Assembly (NCBI RefSeq): GCF_051155795.1
Contig: NZ_DAXETW010000086.1
Location: forward strand, 72,540-136,539
DNA length: 64,000 bases
DNA from: Longibacter sp051155795
GTDB lineage: Bacteria > Bacteroidota > Rhodothermia > Rhodothermales > Salinibacteraceae
Direction of reading: 5' to 3'
Shown: positions 45,646 through 54,415 of the stretch, in pieces
How the letters are laid out: each line of letters opens with the position of its first letter
Position numbering within the stretch: position 1 is the stretch's first letter
The notes under the pieces: generated by a model
Seen by the model: only the letters and a program-made list of their open reading frames with translations
The model's database searches: none
What the model was told of the DNA's origin: nothing
Made by a program: the position numbers and the translations under genes

Positions 45646-45885
45646 TCATGGAGAGGAACGATGCTCTCGCGGAGTCTCCTCAATCACTTTCGCGTCTTCG
45701 ATATTTGGATCCACCTCCCGCAAGTATGCCTCGCGGGATTCCTCGGCAATCCGATTCACGCGGTCGGCGGTTCGGTCGATCGCCTTGGCTGCCACGCGAA
45801 GTACGGACGCGCCGACATAGACGCTCTTACCCAGCCAGTTCAGGTTGCTGAACCGAACACGACGATCTGGAGGCTCGGAGGGCAT
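45646..45885 (-). CDS. Small helical hypothetical protein
   Basis: 79 residues: an Arg/Pro N-terminus, a helical middle (WLGKSVYVGASVLRVAAKAIDRTADRVNRIAEESREAYLREV) and an acidic end. It looks like an amphipathic or membrane-peripheral helix. No family recognised. It follows the next gene on the same strand after a 36-base gap, so the two probably form a unit. Confidence 0.5.
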   Translation of the reverse strand: MPSEPPDRRVRFSNLNWLGKSVYVGASVLRVAAKAIDRTADRVNRIAEESREAYLREVDPNIEDAKVIEETPREHRSSP

Positions 45886-45921
45886 GGGACGGTGCGTTGG
45901 CGTGAGTAGCGCGCGGACGGA

Positions 45922-46368
45922 TTAGTGAGAGCCGGGGCCTTCTTCCGGGCCTGCCGAGGGGCCGCGGGAGGCATCCCGGGGCGGGTCGTCATCCGGGGTC
46001 GGGGCATCGGGCGTAGACAGCGGGTCCTGGCCCTCCCCGGTCGTAGCAGAACGGGACGAAGGCGTCCCGGGTCCGGTAGGACCTGGATCGTGTCCCGGAT
46101 CGCCGGCCGGATCCGGCTTGCCGCGTTTCTTCGAGGCCTTGTCGATTTCTGAGGCGATGGCGCGTCCGGCTGATTCGATGCCGCGCGCGAGCATGGAAAC
46201 CGTCGCGTCCACCAGGAAGGTGGCCTGCTTCTCCATATCTAAGCGGTCGAAGTCATCGCGCATGCGCCGGTACGAGTCGCTGCGAGACGACCTATCCTTC
46301 GACTCTTCGGAGGAAGAGGAGGACGCGTCATTTCGGGACTCAGAGTGTGGAGCGTCGGGAGGAGTCAT
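45922..46368 (-). CDS. Small hypothetical protein with central helix and disordered ends
   Basis: 148 residues. Residues 1-32 are Ser/Asp/Glu-rich, 33-82 form a helix (YRRMRDDFDRLDMEKQATFLVDATVSMLARGIESAGRAIASEIDKASKK) of phasin-like or membrane-associated character, and the rest is Pro/Gly/Asp-rich and disordered. No family recognised. Likely co-transcribed with the helical protein downstream; divergent from rsgA. Confidence 0.5.
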   Translation of the reverse strand: MTPPDAPHSESRNDASSSSSEESKDRSSRSDSYRRMRDDFDRLDMEKQATFLVDATVSMLARGIESAGRAIASEIDKASKKRGKPDPAGDPGHDPGPTGPGTPSSRSATTGEGQDPLSTPDAPTPDDDPPRDASRGPSAGPEEGPGSH

Positions 46369-46573
46369 GGATCCGTCAGGTTGGATCTAGAGAGCGTCGT
46401 GTGCGTGCTGTAACCGCGGTTCGTCGTGAGCCGGTAGGTCTCCCGCCCACGGTGCCGTTCGGTGACAACGTCAGCCAGCCGCATCGGCCGTCTGCACCTT
46501 CACCGACTAGACGTAACACCTTCACCGATGGTTTCTCCCGCCCTGCTTCCCGCTCGACTCACGCGTACGTTTC

Positions 46574-47572
46574 ATGGATAACGCTTCCACGTCTTCTCCT
46601 TCCCCAGCCGACGACGCGGCCATGGATGACGAGCTTCTGGAAGGAGTGGTGACGCGATCGACAGGGAGCTGGTACGACGTCCAGGTCGGCGACGAGTCGA
46701 TCCCTTCCCGCGTTCGCGGCAAGTTCCGACTCGAGCAGGAGGAGGCCGATCAGACCAACCCGGTCGCCGTCGGTGATCGGGTTACGATTCGGATCAACGA
46801 CGATGACGGCACTGGGATGATCGTCGACATTCACGAGCGCGAGACGAAGCTCAGCCGCCGCGCAGCCGGTCGTCGCGCCGGACAGGAGCACGTGATCGTC
46901 GCCAACGTCGACTTCGCCTGGGCCGTACAGTCGGTCCGGATGCCCCGACTGAACGCCGGGTTCATCGATCGCTTCCTGATCTCGGCGGACATGTTCGACG
47001 TCCCCGCCGGTATCATCCTGAACAAAATCGATCTCCTTAACGACGACCCGGAGGTCGAAGACATTGAGGCGATGTACCGCGAGCTGGGCTATCCCGTTCT
47101 CCGGACGAGCGCCACGGAAGGACTTGGCATTGACCCCCTGCGAGAGCAGCTGGAAGGCAAGATCAGCGTCGTCGCCGGTCCCTCGGGGACGGGCAAGTCC
47201 AGCCTGTTGAACGCAATCGAGCCGGGACTGGATGTCGAGACGGGCGAAGTCAGCCAGAAGACGGAAAAGGGGAAACACACAACCACCTTTGCCGAGCTGC
47301 ATCCGATCTCCGGCGGCGGCTTCATCGTGGACACACCCGGGATCCGCGAGTTCGGAATTATGGAGCTGCACCCTGCCGACCTGGCTCACTTCTTTGTTGA
47401 GTTCGTCCCCTACCTGGACGACTGCAAGTTCCAGGACTGCACGCACGATCACGAACCGGGGTGTGCCGTAAAGCGCGCGGTCGATGACGGCGGCATTCAC
47501 CCCCGCCGGTACGAGAGCTACCTGAATGTCTTGTACTCGCTTCAGGAGGGCGAGGAAGGTCTCGGACGGTGA
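46574..47572 (+). CDS. rsgA: Ribosome small subunit-dependent GTPase A
   Basis: 332 residues. N-terminal OB domain (GVVTRSTGSWYDVQVG ... VAVGDRVTI), then the circularly permuted GTPase: G4 LNKIDLL precedes G1 GPSGTGKSSLLN and G3 VDTPGIREFG, with the T-x-x-x-K/H-T switch (KGKHTTTF). The C-terminal zinc domain has CKFQDCTHDHEPGCAVKRAV. It checks late 30S maturation. A second in-frame ATG at 46622 would also fit, since the first 16 residues are disordered. Confidence 0.95.
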   Translation: MDNASTSSPSPADDAAMDDELLEGVVTRSTGSWYDVQVGDESIPSRVRGKFRLEQEEADQTNPVAVGDRVTIRINDDDGTGMIVDIHERETKLSRRAAGRRAGQEHVIVANVDFAWAVQSVRMPRLNAGFIDRFLISADMFDVPAGIILNKIDLLNDDPEVEDIEAMYRELGYPVLRTSATEGLGIDPLREQLEGKISVVAGPSGTGKSSLLNAIEPGLDVETGEVSQKTEKGKHTTTFAELHPISGGGFIVDTPGIREFGIMELHPADLAHFFVEFVPYLDDCKFQDCTHDHEPGCAVKRAVDDGGIHPRRYESYLNVLYSLQEGEEGLGR

Positions 47573-47689
47573 CCTGCAGGCACACAGGGTCTGAAAGGGG
47601 TTCGATAGACGGCACGGAAGGGACGGGTCGTGGGCGCCGAAGTCAGGCGCTCCGGTTTACATCCCAACGGCCAAGACCCGCGGGCCACA

Positions 47690-47725
47690 AGAAAAGACGC
47701 CGTGCCCCCTGAGGAGCACGGCGCC
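47690..47725 (-). terminator. topA terminator
   Basis: On the minus strand GCGCCGTGC and GCACGGCGT pair (arms around 47724-47716 and 47705-47697, last pair G-T), followed by CTTTTCTT. Located 30 bases past the topA stop; the same hairpin may also stop rsgA transcription. Confidence 0.8.
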
Positions 47726-47755
47726 TGGACGGTACAACTGCGACCGGGTCTATTA

Positions 47756-50365
47756 TCAGGCCTTCTTTTTCTTCTTGGACTTCGCGTCCAGAAGTTCGAT
47801 GGCCTCCTCCATCGTCAGGTCTTCGATCGTCTGTTCATCCTTCAGCGACGCGTTCGTCCCCTTGTGCTTCACGTAGGGACCGTAGCGCCCCTTCCAGAGC
47901 TCTACGGGATCCCCGGTCTCCGGATGATCGCCGAGGACGCGCTGGGGCTTGTTCTTGGCCTCCTTCTCTTCGATCAGCTCGAGAGCTCGCTCAAGACCGA
48001 CATCCAGCACGTTGTCGCTATCCTTGAGCGACGCGTACGTGTACTTGCCTTTTTTCTTGTGACGGACGTACGGGCCGTATCGCCCGATCGCCGCGTCGAT
48101 CTCTTTGCCGGTCTCCGGGTGCTCTCCGAGAACGCGGGGCAGATCGATGATCCGCGTGCCAAGGTCGAAGTCGACGTCTTTCGGCTCGACACCCGGCGGA
48201 AGCGAAACTCGTTTGGGCTTGCCCTCCTGATCATCGTCGCCGAGCTGAATATACGGACCGTATGGGCCGGATTTTAGGATCACAGGCATGTCGGCCTCGT
48301 GGTGGATACCGAGAACCTGGTCGCCTTTATTGGCTTCCTCAAGAATGTCCTTTAGGCGTTCTTTCGTCGTATCGCCCGGAGCAAGGTCTTCGGGAAGTGA
48401 GGCCGTCGCGGTATCGTCGGTACCATCTTCGAGCGGACCTTCCACGTACGGTCCGTACTTGCCGACGCGCACGACGTAACCGCCCCACTGCTTCGGGAAC
48501 GAGATCTCCGAAATCTGCTTCGGATCGATGTCATCCATCCCCTTCTCCACACGGGGTTCGATGCCTTCGTCGCCCGAGAAGAAGGACTTCAAATACGGGT
48601 TCGGTTCCTGGTCGCCGCGCGCGATGTCATCCAGCGCATCCTCCATCTCAGCGGTAAAGTGGGTGTCCACCAGGCGCTCGAACTGCTTCTCCATCAGATT
48701 ATTCGTCGCGAACGCCGTGAACGTAGGCACGAGCGCCGACCCCTCTTTTCGCACGTAACCGCGCTTCTGGATGGTATCGATGATGGAGGCATACGTGGAC
48801 GGACGGCCGATGCCCTCTTCCTCCAGCTTCTTCACGAGCGTAGCCTCCGTGTAGCGCGAGGGCGGCTTCGTTTCGTGGCCGATCGGCTCAAGGTCGTCGA
48901 TGCTGAAGACGGAGTCGGGGGCACCGTCACCGCTCGGCTCAGATGTCTCGCCCACCTCGAAGCTGGGGAGCGGACGCTCCCGGTCTTCCAGATCGGCTTC
49001 CGGATCGTCGGAGCCTTCCACGTATGCGCGGAAAAAGCCGGGAAACATGATCTCTTTCCCTGAGGCGCGGAAGCGGGCGGCGTCCTCCGGGTCGCCGGCG
49101 TCGAAGTATACGTTGGTGTAGCGGATCTTCGCCTCGGCCATCTGGGTCGCGACCGTACGCTTCCAGATCAGATCGTAAAGGCGCCCGGCCATGCCGGAGA
49201 GGCCTAGATCCTTACGGGTTTTCATCTCCGAGCCCGCCGGGCGAATCGCTTCGTGGGCCTCCTGCGCACTCTTCGCCGAGCTGTACTCCCGGACGTCGTC
49301 GTTCAGGTAGTCGCTTCCATACCGGTCCACGACGGCGGTTCTGGCACCCTGAATTGCCTCCTTCGACAGATTCGTTGAATCGGTGCGCATGTACGTGATG
49401 TGCCCGTTCTCGTACAGCTTCTGGGCGATGCTCATCGTTCGGCTGGACGACAGGCCCAGCTTCCGGTTCGCCTCCTGCTGCAACGTGGAGGTGATAAACG
49501 GTGCGTACGGGCTCTTCGTGCGGTCCCGCGTTTTGACATCCGCCACCCGCCACGTCTCAGCCGGAAGCTGCTCTGCGAGCGCCGTTGCCTGAATTTCATC
49601 CATCAGAAGAACGTCCTCGCCCTCGGTAAGGCCGTCCTTGAGACGACCGGTATCCGGATCGAAGTCACGCCCCGAAGCGAGGCGGACGCCGCCGAGATGC
49701 GTCATTTCCGACTCGAATCCGAGCCCGGCTTTCGACATCTGCGCCTTCAGGTCCCAGTACTCGGACGGCACGAAGGTGACCCGCTCCCGCTCTCGCATGA
49801 CGAGAACGCGTACGGCTACGCTCTGCACGCGGCCGGCCGAGAGTTTCGGTTTGATCTTCCGCCAGAGCAGCGGGGAGATCGTATACCCGACGAGGCGATC
49901 CAGAATCCGCCGGGTTTCCTGCGCCTCCACGAGGTCGACGTCGATATCTCTCGTTTCCGTGAGCGCACGCTGGATGGCCTCGTTCGTGATTTCGTGAAAA
50001 ACCATGCGTCGGACCGGGATGTCGGGCTTGAGCACCTCCACAAGGTGCCACCCGATCGACTCCCCCTCGCGGTCTTCGTCCGTCGCGATGTACAGTTCAT
50101 CGGCCTCGGCGAGCGCGTCGCGAAGCTGCTTGACGACGTCCTTCTTTCGCGAAGGAACGACGTACAGGGGTTCAAACCCGTCGTCAATCTTCACGCCGAG
50201 CCGAGCCCAGTCTTCCCCCTTCACGTCAGCGGGGATCTCTTTTGCCGACGCGGGAAGGTCGCGGATGTGGCCCATGCTGGCTTCGATCTGGTAGCCGTCG
50301 CGTGGGAGAAAATTGCGGATCGTACGTGCTTTCGTCGGCGACTCGACGACGACTAAACGCTTCAT
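47756..50365 (-). CDS. topA: DNA topoisomerase I with C-terminal repeat domains
   Basis: 869 residues from ATG 50365; the frame extends 82 codons upstream but the Toprim domain starts right here (KRLVVVESPTKARTI). Toprim acidic motif: ATDEDREGESIGWH. Catalytic tyrosine Y325 in HITYMRTDSTNLS. Instead of Cys4 zinc fingers the C-terminus has repeated Topo_C_Rpt modules (LGEHPETGKEIDAAIGRYGPYVRHK, LGDHPETGDPVELWKGRYGPYVKHK, and a GPYGPYIQLG variant) and ends in KSKKKKKA. It relaxes negative supercoils. Repeats in place of zinc fingers is a known type in several phyla. Confidence 0.95.
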   Translation of the reverse strand: MKRLVVVESPTKARTIRNFLPRDGYQIEASMGHIRDLPASAKEIPADVKGEDWARLGVKIDDGFEPLYVVPSRKKDVVKQLRDALAEADELYIATDEDREGESIGWHLVEVLKPDIPVRRMVFHEITNEAIQRALTETRDIDVDLVEAQETRRILDRLVGYTISPLLWRKIKPKLSAGRVQSVAVRVLVMRERERVTFVPSEYWDLKAQMSKAGLGFESEMTHLGGVRLASGRDFDPDTGRLKDGLTEGEDVLLMDEIQATALAEQLPAETWRVADVKTRDRTKSPYAPFITSTLQQEANRKLGLSSSRTMSIAQKLYENGHITYMRTDSTNLSKEAIQGARTAVVDRYGSDYLNDDVREYSSAKSAQEAHEAIRPAGSEMKTRKDLGLSGMAGRLYDLIWKRTVATQMAEAKIRYTNVYFDAGDPEDAARFRASGKEIMFPGFFRAYVEGSDDPEADLEDRERPLPSFEVGETSEPSGDGAPDSVFSIDDLEPIGHETKPPSRYTEATLVKKLEEEGIGRPSTYASIIDTIQKRGYVRKEGSALVPTFTAFATNNLMEKQFERLVDTHFTAEMEDALDDIARGDQEPNPYLKSFFSGDEGIEPRVEKGMDDIDPKQISEISFPKQWGGYVVRVGKYGPYVEGPLEDGTDDTATASLPEDLAPGDTTKERLKDILEEANKGDQVLGIHHEADMPVILKSGPYGPYIQLGDDDQEGKPKRVSLPPGVEPKDVDFDLGTRIIDLPRVLGEHPETGKEIDAAIGRYGPYVRHKKKGKYTYASLKDSDNVLDVGLERALELIEEKEAKNKPQRVLGDHPETGDPVELWKGRYGPYVKHKGTNASLKDEQTIEDLTMEEAIELLDAKSKKKKKA

Positions 50366-50572
50366 AAAAGGCAGGCCTGCTTTTCGTAACCTCGTGAATG
50401 GCATCGAGGCGGAGGCGGATGCTCCGTCCGTCAGATACGGCGGGTTATCCACGCTTCCCTGGTAAAGGACGTTCCATACCCTACGTGATGACTTTGTTTG
50501 GTCGAGGACCATTTCTGCAACAATCCCCCGTCGTGCCATGTGGCGGCGCTTCGTAAGACCGGTCTCCCGTAA

Positions 50573-50608
50573 CGAAATAACGCCCACCCGGGAGAAGCCG
50601 GATGGGCG
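50573..50608 (-). terminator. dps terminator
   Basis: On the minus strand CGCCCA (50608-50603) pairs with TGGGCG (50586-50581), with an inner CCGG pairing, followed by TTATTTCG. It is 28 bases past the dps stop. Confidence 0.7.
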
Positions 50609-50636
50609 CATCGATAGCCGTGCTGGAGACGTCGGA

Positions 50637-51230
50637 TTACTCGTCGCCGAGCATGTTGTGATCCAGCGTGTCTTCGCCGAGGAAGTGGTCTAGGTGGTGG
50701 GCCCGATCTTCCGTGGCCGTGAGCAGGCGCTCGAGTTGGCGCTTCGTGCCGTGGTCCTTCAGGTCGAGCGCGGCATCGATCGTCTCGCGCACGAGGACCG
50801 CCAGGGTCCGCTCGGCCTCCAGGTCGTTCTTCAGGCTCTGGCGGATCCGGAACGTGCCTTCCGGCTCATGCTCCACATGCGAAAGCTTGGCCTGATTGGC
50901 AGGCGCACTCGTCGGGATGCCACCCAGTGCCGTGATGCGCTCGGCGATCCGGTCTGTGTATTTGTGAACTTCCTCGTAGTGCTCCTCAAGGAAGTGATGG
51001 AGATCCCGAAATTGGGGACCCTCAACGAGCCAGTGATGCTTGTGATACTGGTGGTACAGGGTCCACAGCGTGCACTGGATTTCGTCCAGCTTAGGGATAA
51101 GTTCTTCCGCGACCTCTTCCGGCAGTCCCACTGGATTGTCCTCAATCATCGACTGAGGGCGCCACGGTTCACCTGATGCCGTGGTCTTCGTGGTATCCTT
51201 GGTCGGGCGTTCTTTGGTAGTTGCACTCAT
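50637..51230 (-). CDS. dps: Dps/ferritin-like DNA-binding protein
   Basis: 197 residues from ATG 51230 (the frame runs longer upstream without features). A Thr/Lys-rich N-terminal tail of about 35 residues, possibly DNA-binding, precedes the four-helix Dps core: LWTLYHQYHKHHWLVEGPQFRDLHHFLEEHYEEVHKYTDRIAERITALGG. Ferroxidase positions are His in HHW, His in DLH, an acidic residue four positions later (Glu where Dps usually has Asp), Asp in YTDRIAER and the Glu of AER. It should store iron and protect DNA from peroxide. No PerR/OxyR-like operator recognised in the 404-base upstream gap. Confidence 0.9.
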   Translation of the reverse strand: MSATTKERPTKDTTKTTASGEPWRPQSMIEDNPVGLPEEVAEELIPKLDEIQCTLWTLYHQYHKHHWLVEGPQFRDLHHFLEEHYEEVHKYTDRIAERITALGGIPTSAPANQAKLSHVEHEPEGTFRIRQSLKNDLEAERTLAVLVRETIDAALDLKDHGTKRQLERLLTATEDRAHHLDHFLGEDTLDHNMLGDE

Positions 51231-51634
51231 GTCAGCGTCCGTTCGGTTTATCGAAGTCGATAATCGTGAGAGTGCGAGACATAGCGGCGCCGTGAAACAC
51301 CGCCTCGCAGGGCCCGCAATCCTCCATTTAGCGGAGACCTTCGGACGTCGAGACGGCTCTGGCTCGCGCTGCGCGTCGCATTTCGTTGCCTGGCAAGTCA
51401 CCTGTGGTAAGGCACAAACCCGGTGCCATGGGAAACGGCTAATCGGGCATTGCTGCCTCGTTACAGGATGACGGTGCATGCTGCTCCGACCGGCCCGTCG
51501 GGCCCATCCGCCCGACCTGTCGCCGACAGCATTCCGCCAGAGTGACGCTCCGCCCGCGACGCTTCGTCAGCAGTCCTCCTGCTTTCCTGTCAGTGATCGA
51601 AAGAGCGACTCGTGCCGTCTCTCCGTCGACCGGC
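51231..51634. other. Intergenic region between dps and the acyl-CoA dehydrogenase
   Basis: About 400 bases; no credible gene. GC-rich inverted sequence near 51500 (CCGGCCCGTCGGGCCC) could form a hairpin. It must contain the dps promoter and the end of the acyl-CoA dehydrogenase transcript; neither is clear. Confidence 0.3.
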
Positions 51635-52885
51635 TCACGTGAAGGCGTTCTCGCCGGTCACATCCCGGCCGACGATGAGCGTATGAATCTCGTGCGTGCC
51701 CTCGTACGTGACGACGGACTCGAGATTCGCCATGTGCCGCATGACGGGGTACATCTTGGTCACGCCGTTCCCTCCGAGAAGCTGCCGCGCGGATCGGGCG
51801 ATGTCTAGCGCCGCGCTGCAATTGTTGCGTTTGGCAAGCGATACCTGTTGCGGACGAACGGTGCCGGCCGTCATCAACGTACCGAGGCGCCAATTCAGAA
51901 GCTGAGCCTTCGTGATCTCCTGCACCATCTCAACGATGCGCTCCTGAACGAGCTGGAAGCCGCCAATCTTACGCCCGAACTGCTCCCGATTCGTCACGTG
52001 CTGCTGTGCCACGTCGAAGCACGCCATGGCAGCGCCGATGGCTCCCCAGCAGATCCCGTACCGGGCCTGATTCAGGCAGGAAAGCGGTCCCTTCAGGCCT
52101 GAAACCTCCGGCAGGATATTACCGCCCGGGATGCGAACGTTGTCAAGAACCACTTCGCTGGTTACCGCAGCACGAAGCGAAAGGGTGTCATCGATCGGGG
52201 GCGTCGACACGCCATCACGGTCGGTTTCGACAAGGAAGCCACGGATGGTGTCGTCTTCCGTCTTCGCCCAGATGACGGCCACATCGGCAATGGACGCGTT
52301 CGTCGACCACCGCTTATGTCCATTGATAATGAAGCTATCCCCATCCTGTCTCGCCGTCGTACGCATGTCCGAGGGATTCGAGCCGACGTACGGCTCCGTC
52401 AGCCCGAAGCATCCGATCGCTTCCCCTGCAGCCAGCGAGGGAAGCCAGCGCCGTTTCTGCTCTTCGCTGCCGTACTTCCAGATCGGATACATGACCAATG
52501 ACCCCGTGACGGAGCAGAAGGAGCGCAGACCGGAATCGATCCGCTCGACCTCCTGCATCATCAGACCATATACGATGCTGTCGTGCCCGCCGCCGCCGTA
52601 TTCCTCGGGCACCTTCGGCCCGAGCAGACCCAGCCGGGCAAACTCCGAGATCAGATGGTCGGGAAACGTTTCATTTTCTGCGTGCTCCTCGATGATGGGC
52701 GATACCTCCGCCGTCATGAACGACCGGACCTCGTCGCGAATGGCGCGCGCTTCGTCCGACAACAGCTCGTCGATGGCGTAGTAGTCGAGCGCCTTGAAGG
52801 CGGACGGGTCCCAGGTTCGCGGGGGCGCAGCCGCATTCGATGGGGCGGCATCGGCGATGGCGGACGAGTGAGACGATTCGGGCAT
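51635..52885 (-). CDS. Acyl-CoA dehydrogenase, glutaryl-CoA dehydrogenase-like
   Basis: 416 residues from ATG 52885 (in-frame ATG at 52957 rejected as low complexity). FAD enzyme: GCFGLTEPYVGSNPSDMRTTA, INGHKRWSTNASIADVAVIWAK, LNQARYGICWGAIGAAMACFD, RARQLLGGNGV-type segment (SARQLLGGNGVTKMYPVMRHMANLESV) and the catalytic Glu in VVTYEGTHEIH. The LRSFCSVTGSLVMYPIWKYGSEEQK block and YEGTHEIHTLIVGRDVTG end are typical of glutaryl-CoA dehydrogenase (lysine/tryptophan breakdown to crotonyl-CoA). Stands alone. Confidence 0.85.
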   Translation of the reverse strand: MPESSHSSAIADAAPSNAAAPPRTWDPSAFKALDYYAIDELLSDEARAIRDEVRSFMTAEVSPIIEEHAENETFPDHLISEFARLGLLGPKVPEEYGGGGHDSIVYGLMMQEVERIDSGLRSFCSVTGSLVMYPIWKYGSEEQKRRWLPSLAAGEAIGCFGLTEPYVGSNPSDMRTTARQDGDSFIINGHKRWSTNASIADVAVIWAKTEDDTIRGFLVETDRDGVSTPPIDDTLSLRAAVTSEVVLDNVRIPGGNILPEVSGLKGPLSCLNQARYGICWGAIGAAMACFDVAQQHVTNREQFGRKIGGFQLVQERIVEMVQEITKAQLLNWRLGTLMTAGTVRPQQVSLAKRNNCSAALDIARSARQLLGGNGVTKMYPVMRHMANLESVVTYEGTHEIHTLIVGRDVTGENAFT

Positions 52886-53203
52886 AGGGGAAGAATATGC
52901 GTGTGCAATGGGGAGTGGCGGCGGCCGGAAGCGCTTCGTTGGGACTGGAAGATTCACGCAGTGCTGGACGGCAGGCTTTCACGGTGAAGGTCTGGCGCAG
53001 ACCGCGTTCCCGGAGAGGCGGTTGTTGACCGTGAATGCCGTGAGATATACGTTTCGGTGTCAAGTGCCCGTGTGACAGCACTGGCGGGCGGCCGAACCTC
53101 GGCGTTACTTTTTCTTCCGCGTGTACGGCTGTAACAAGGGCATGATTCCCCTCCGTTCGGTCGCTGCTCCGGCTCATCCCCTTCTGAGAATTCCAGGTCC
53201 GAC
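52886..53203. other. Divergent intergenic region
   Basis: 318 bases between the divergent acyl-CoA dehydrogenase and small barrel protein genes. No gene or distinctive repeat seen; promoters for both directions expected. Confidence 0.3.
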
Positions 53204-53722
53204 ATGGTATCATCGATTCGTACCGCATGCACCCGGATTGCCCTCGCCACCCTCCTGTTCGCCGTTCTCGGCGTTGAGACTGCCGATGCGCAGTCTGAGC
53301 CCCGATTCGGGATCGGATTTCAGATGATGGCGAGCAGCATCGAGGACAACGTCGGTCCCGGCATCCGTTTCCGCGCCAGCGCACCCATTAACCGGGATCT
53401 TTCGGTGTCGATCGGCTCGGCGTTTACCGGATACGTGTTCGAGGGACAGGATGAAGCCACGTACGCGCTCGATCCCACGGCATCGCTGATCGTGACGATG
53501 CCGGTGATGGGCGGGCGCGGGACCTACTTCCTCGGCGGGGTCGGGGCGTACGTTCCGCTCGGCGACAATGCACCGGAGGCGGCGCCCTTCTTTCACTTCG
53601 GGTTCGGCCGCGTCTGGCTGCTTCGCGACACGTCGATTTTCTTTGAAGTTGACCCGGCTCTCGTCATCGGTGAGGACACCTCGAACGTGCTCTTCCCCGT
53701 CCGCGTCGGCGTCATCTTTTAA
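53204..53722 (+). CDS. Small outer-membrane beta-barrel-like protein
   Basis: 172 residues with a signal peptide (TRIALATLLFAVLGVETADAQ). The mature 143 residues consist of alternating amphipathic beta strands (FGIGFQMMASSI, GIRFRASAPI, LSVSIGSAFTGYVF, ASLIVTMPVMG, GTYFLGGVGAYVPLG, PFFHFGFGRVWLL, FFEVDPALVIG) ending in an aromatic VGVIF, as expected for a small outer-membrane barrel. No specific family. It starts divergently from the acyl-CoA dehydrogenase and converges on the HAS-barrel/NurA pair. Confidence 0.7.
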   Translation: MVSSIRTACTRIALATLLFAVLGVETADAQSEPRFGIGFQMMASSIEDNVGPGIRFRASAPINRDLSVSIGSAFTGYVFEGQDEATYALDPTASLIVTMPVMGGRGTYFLGGVGAYVPLGDNAPEAAPFFHFGFGRVWLLRDTSIFFEVDPALVIGEDTSNVLFPVRVGVIF

Positions 53723-53750
53723 CTCTGGTCCCGAGTCCCATCTGTAGCAT

Positions 53751-54338
53751 TCACAGAACGCGCCGGAGCACCGACTGCAGCCGCTCGTGATCGTCGTCGA
53801 GTAGGCGACTCAGGGACCGGCCCGCGCGAACCACCTCGGGCCGCCCGCCCTCCGCACCTCCGAAAGCGTCATAGATCTGCTGGAGCACGGCGACGAGAAG
53901 ATCGTCGACCGGCACCCGATCGGCCGGCTGCGTGATCAGGGTGCGAAGGAAATCATAGGGCGCGCCGAGGCTGCGAACGATGTCTGCATCGCAGGGACGA
54001 ACGAACGCGTGGATGTCCGGCGGGTGAGCCGGAAGCGTCTGGCGCACCGCGCCCTCCCCGTCGCGATGCGCGAGAATCTGCGCGTGAACGGTCGTTCGCA
54101 GGAGTTCCTGCACCATGGGCCATTCGCGTCGGCGCTCGTCCTCCGACACGCCAAGCGCAACGGCCTGGCGGTTGCCGTCGTAGCTACCGACCTCGACGTG
54201 GCTGACGAGACCGAAAATCTCGGGGCCGTTCCGCGCCTCGACACGGATCCACGTGCCGAAGGCCGGCGCGTCGGCCTCGTCATACACTTCGGCAACGATC
54301 GCCCGGGTACTGGACTCAATGACTTCGGCGACGTTCAT
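53751..54338 (-). CDS. Stand-alone HAS-barrel (HerA N-terminal domain-like) protein
   Basis: 195 residues from ATG 54338. It begins MNVAEVIESSTRAIVAEVYDE, continues FGTWIRVEARNGPEIFGLVSHVEVGSYDGNRQAVALG and LLRTTVHAQILAHRDGEGAVRQTLPAHPPDIHAFVRPCD, which is the HAS-barrel domain that starts HerA helicases and related ATPases. There is no Walker A or ATPase domain after it; the C-terminal 55 residues are helical (DDLLVAVLQQIYDAFGG). It follows a NurA nuclease gene on the same strand after 77 bases. HAS barrels dock NurA onto HerA, so it may be an adaptor for the nuclease or for a HerA encoded elsewhere. Confidence 0.75.
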   Translation of the reverse strand: MNVAEVIESSTRAIVAEVYDEADAPAFGTWIRVEARNGPEIFGLVSHVEVGSYDGNRQAVALGVSEDERRREWPMVQELLRTTVHAQILAHRDGEGAVRQTLPAHPPDIHAFVRPCDADIVRSLGAPYDFLRTLITQPADRVPVDDLLVAVLQQIYDAFGGAEGGRPEVVRAGRSLSRLLDDDHERLQSVLRRVL

Positions 54339-54415
54339 ACGGAAGGACGGTCGGTGGAAAAGAAGGGAGGAGCCGGTAACGCCCGGCGGCGCGGTCATGA
54401 CGTCAGCGAACGCGA

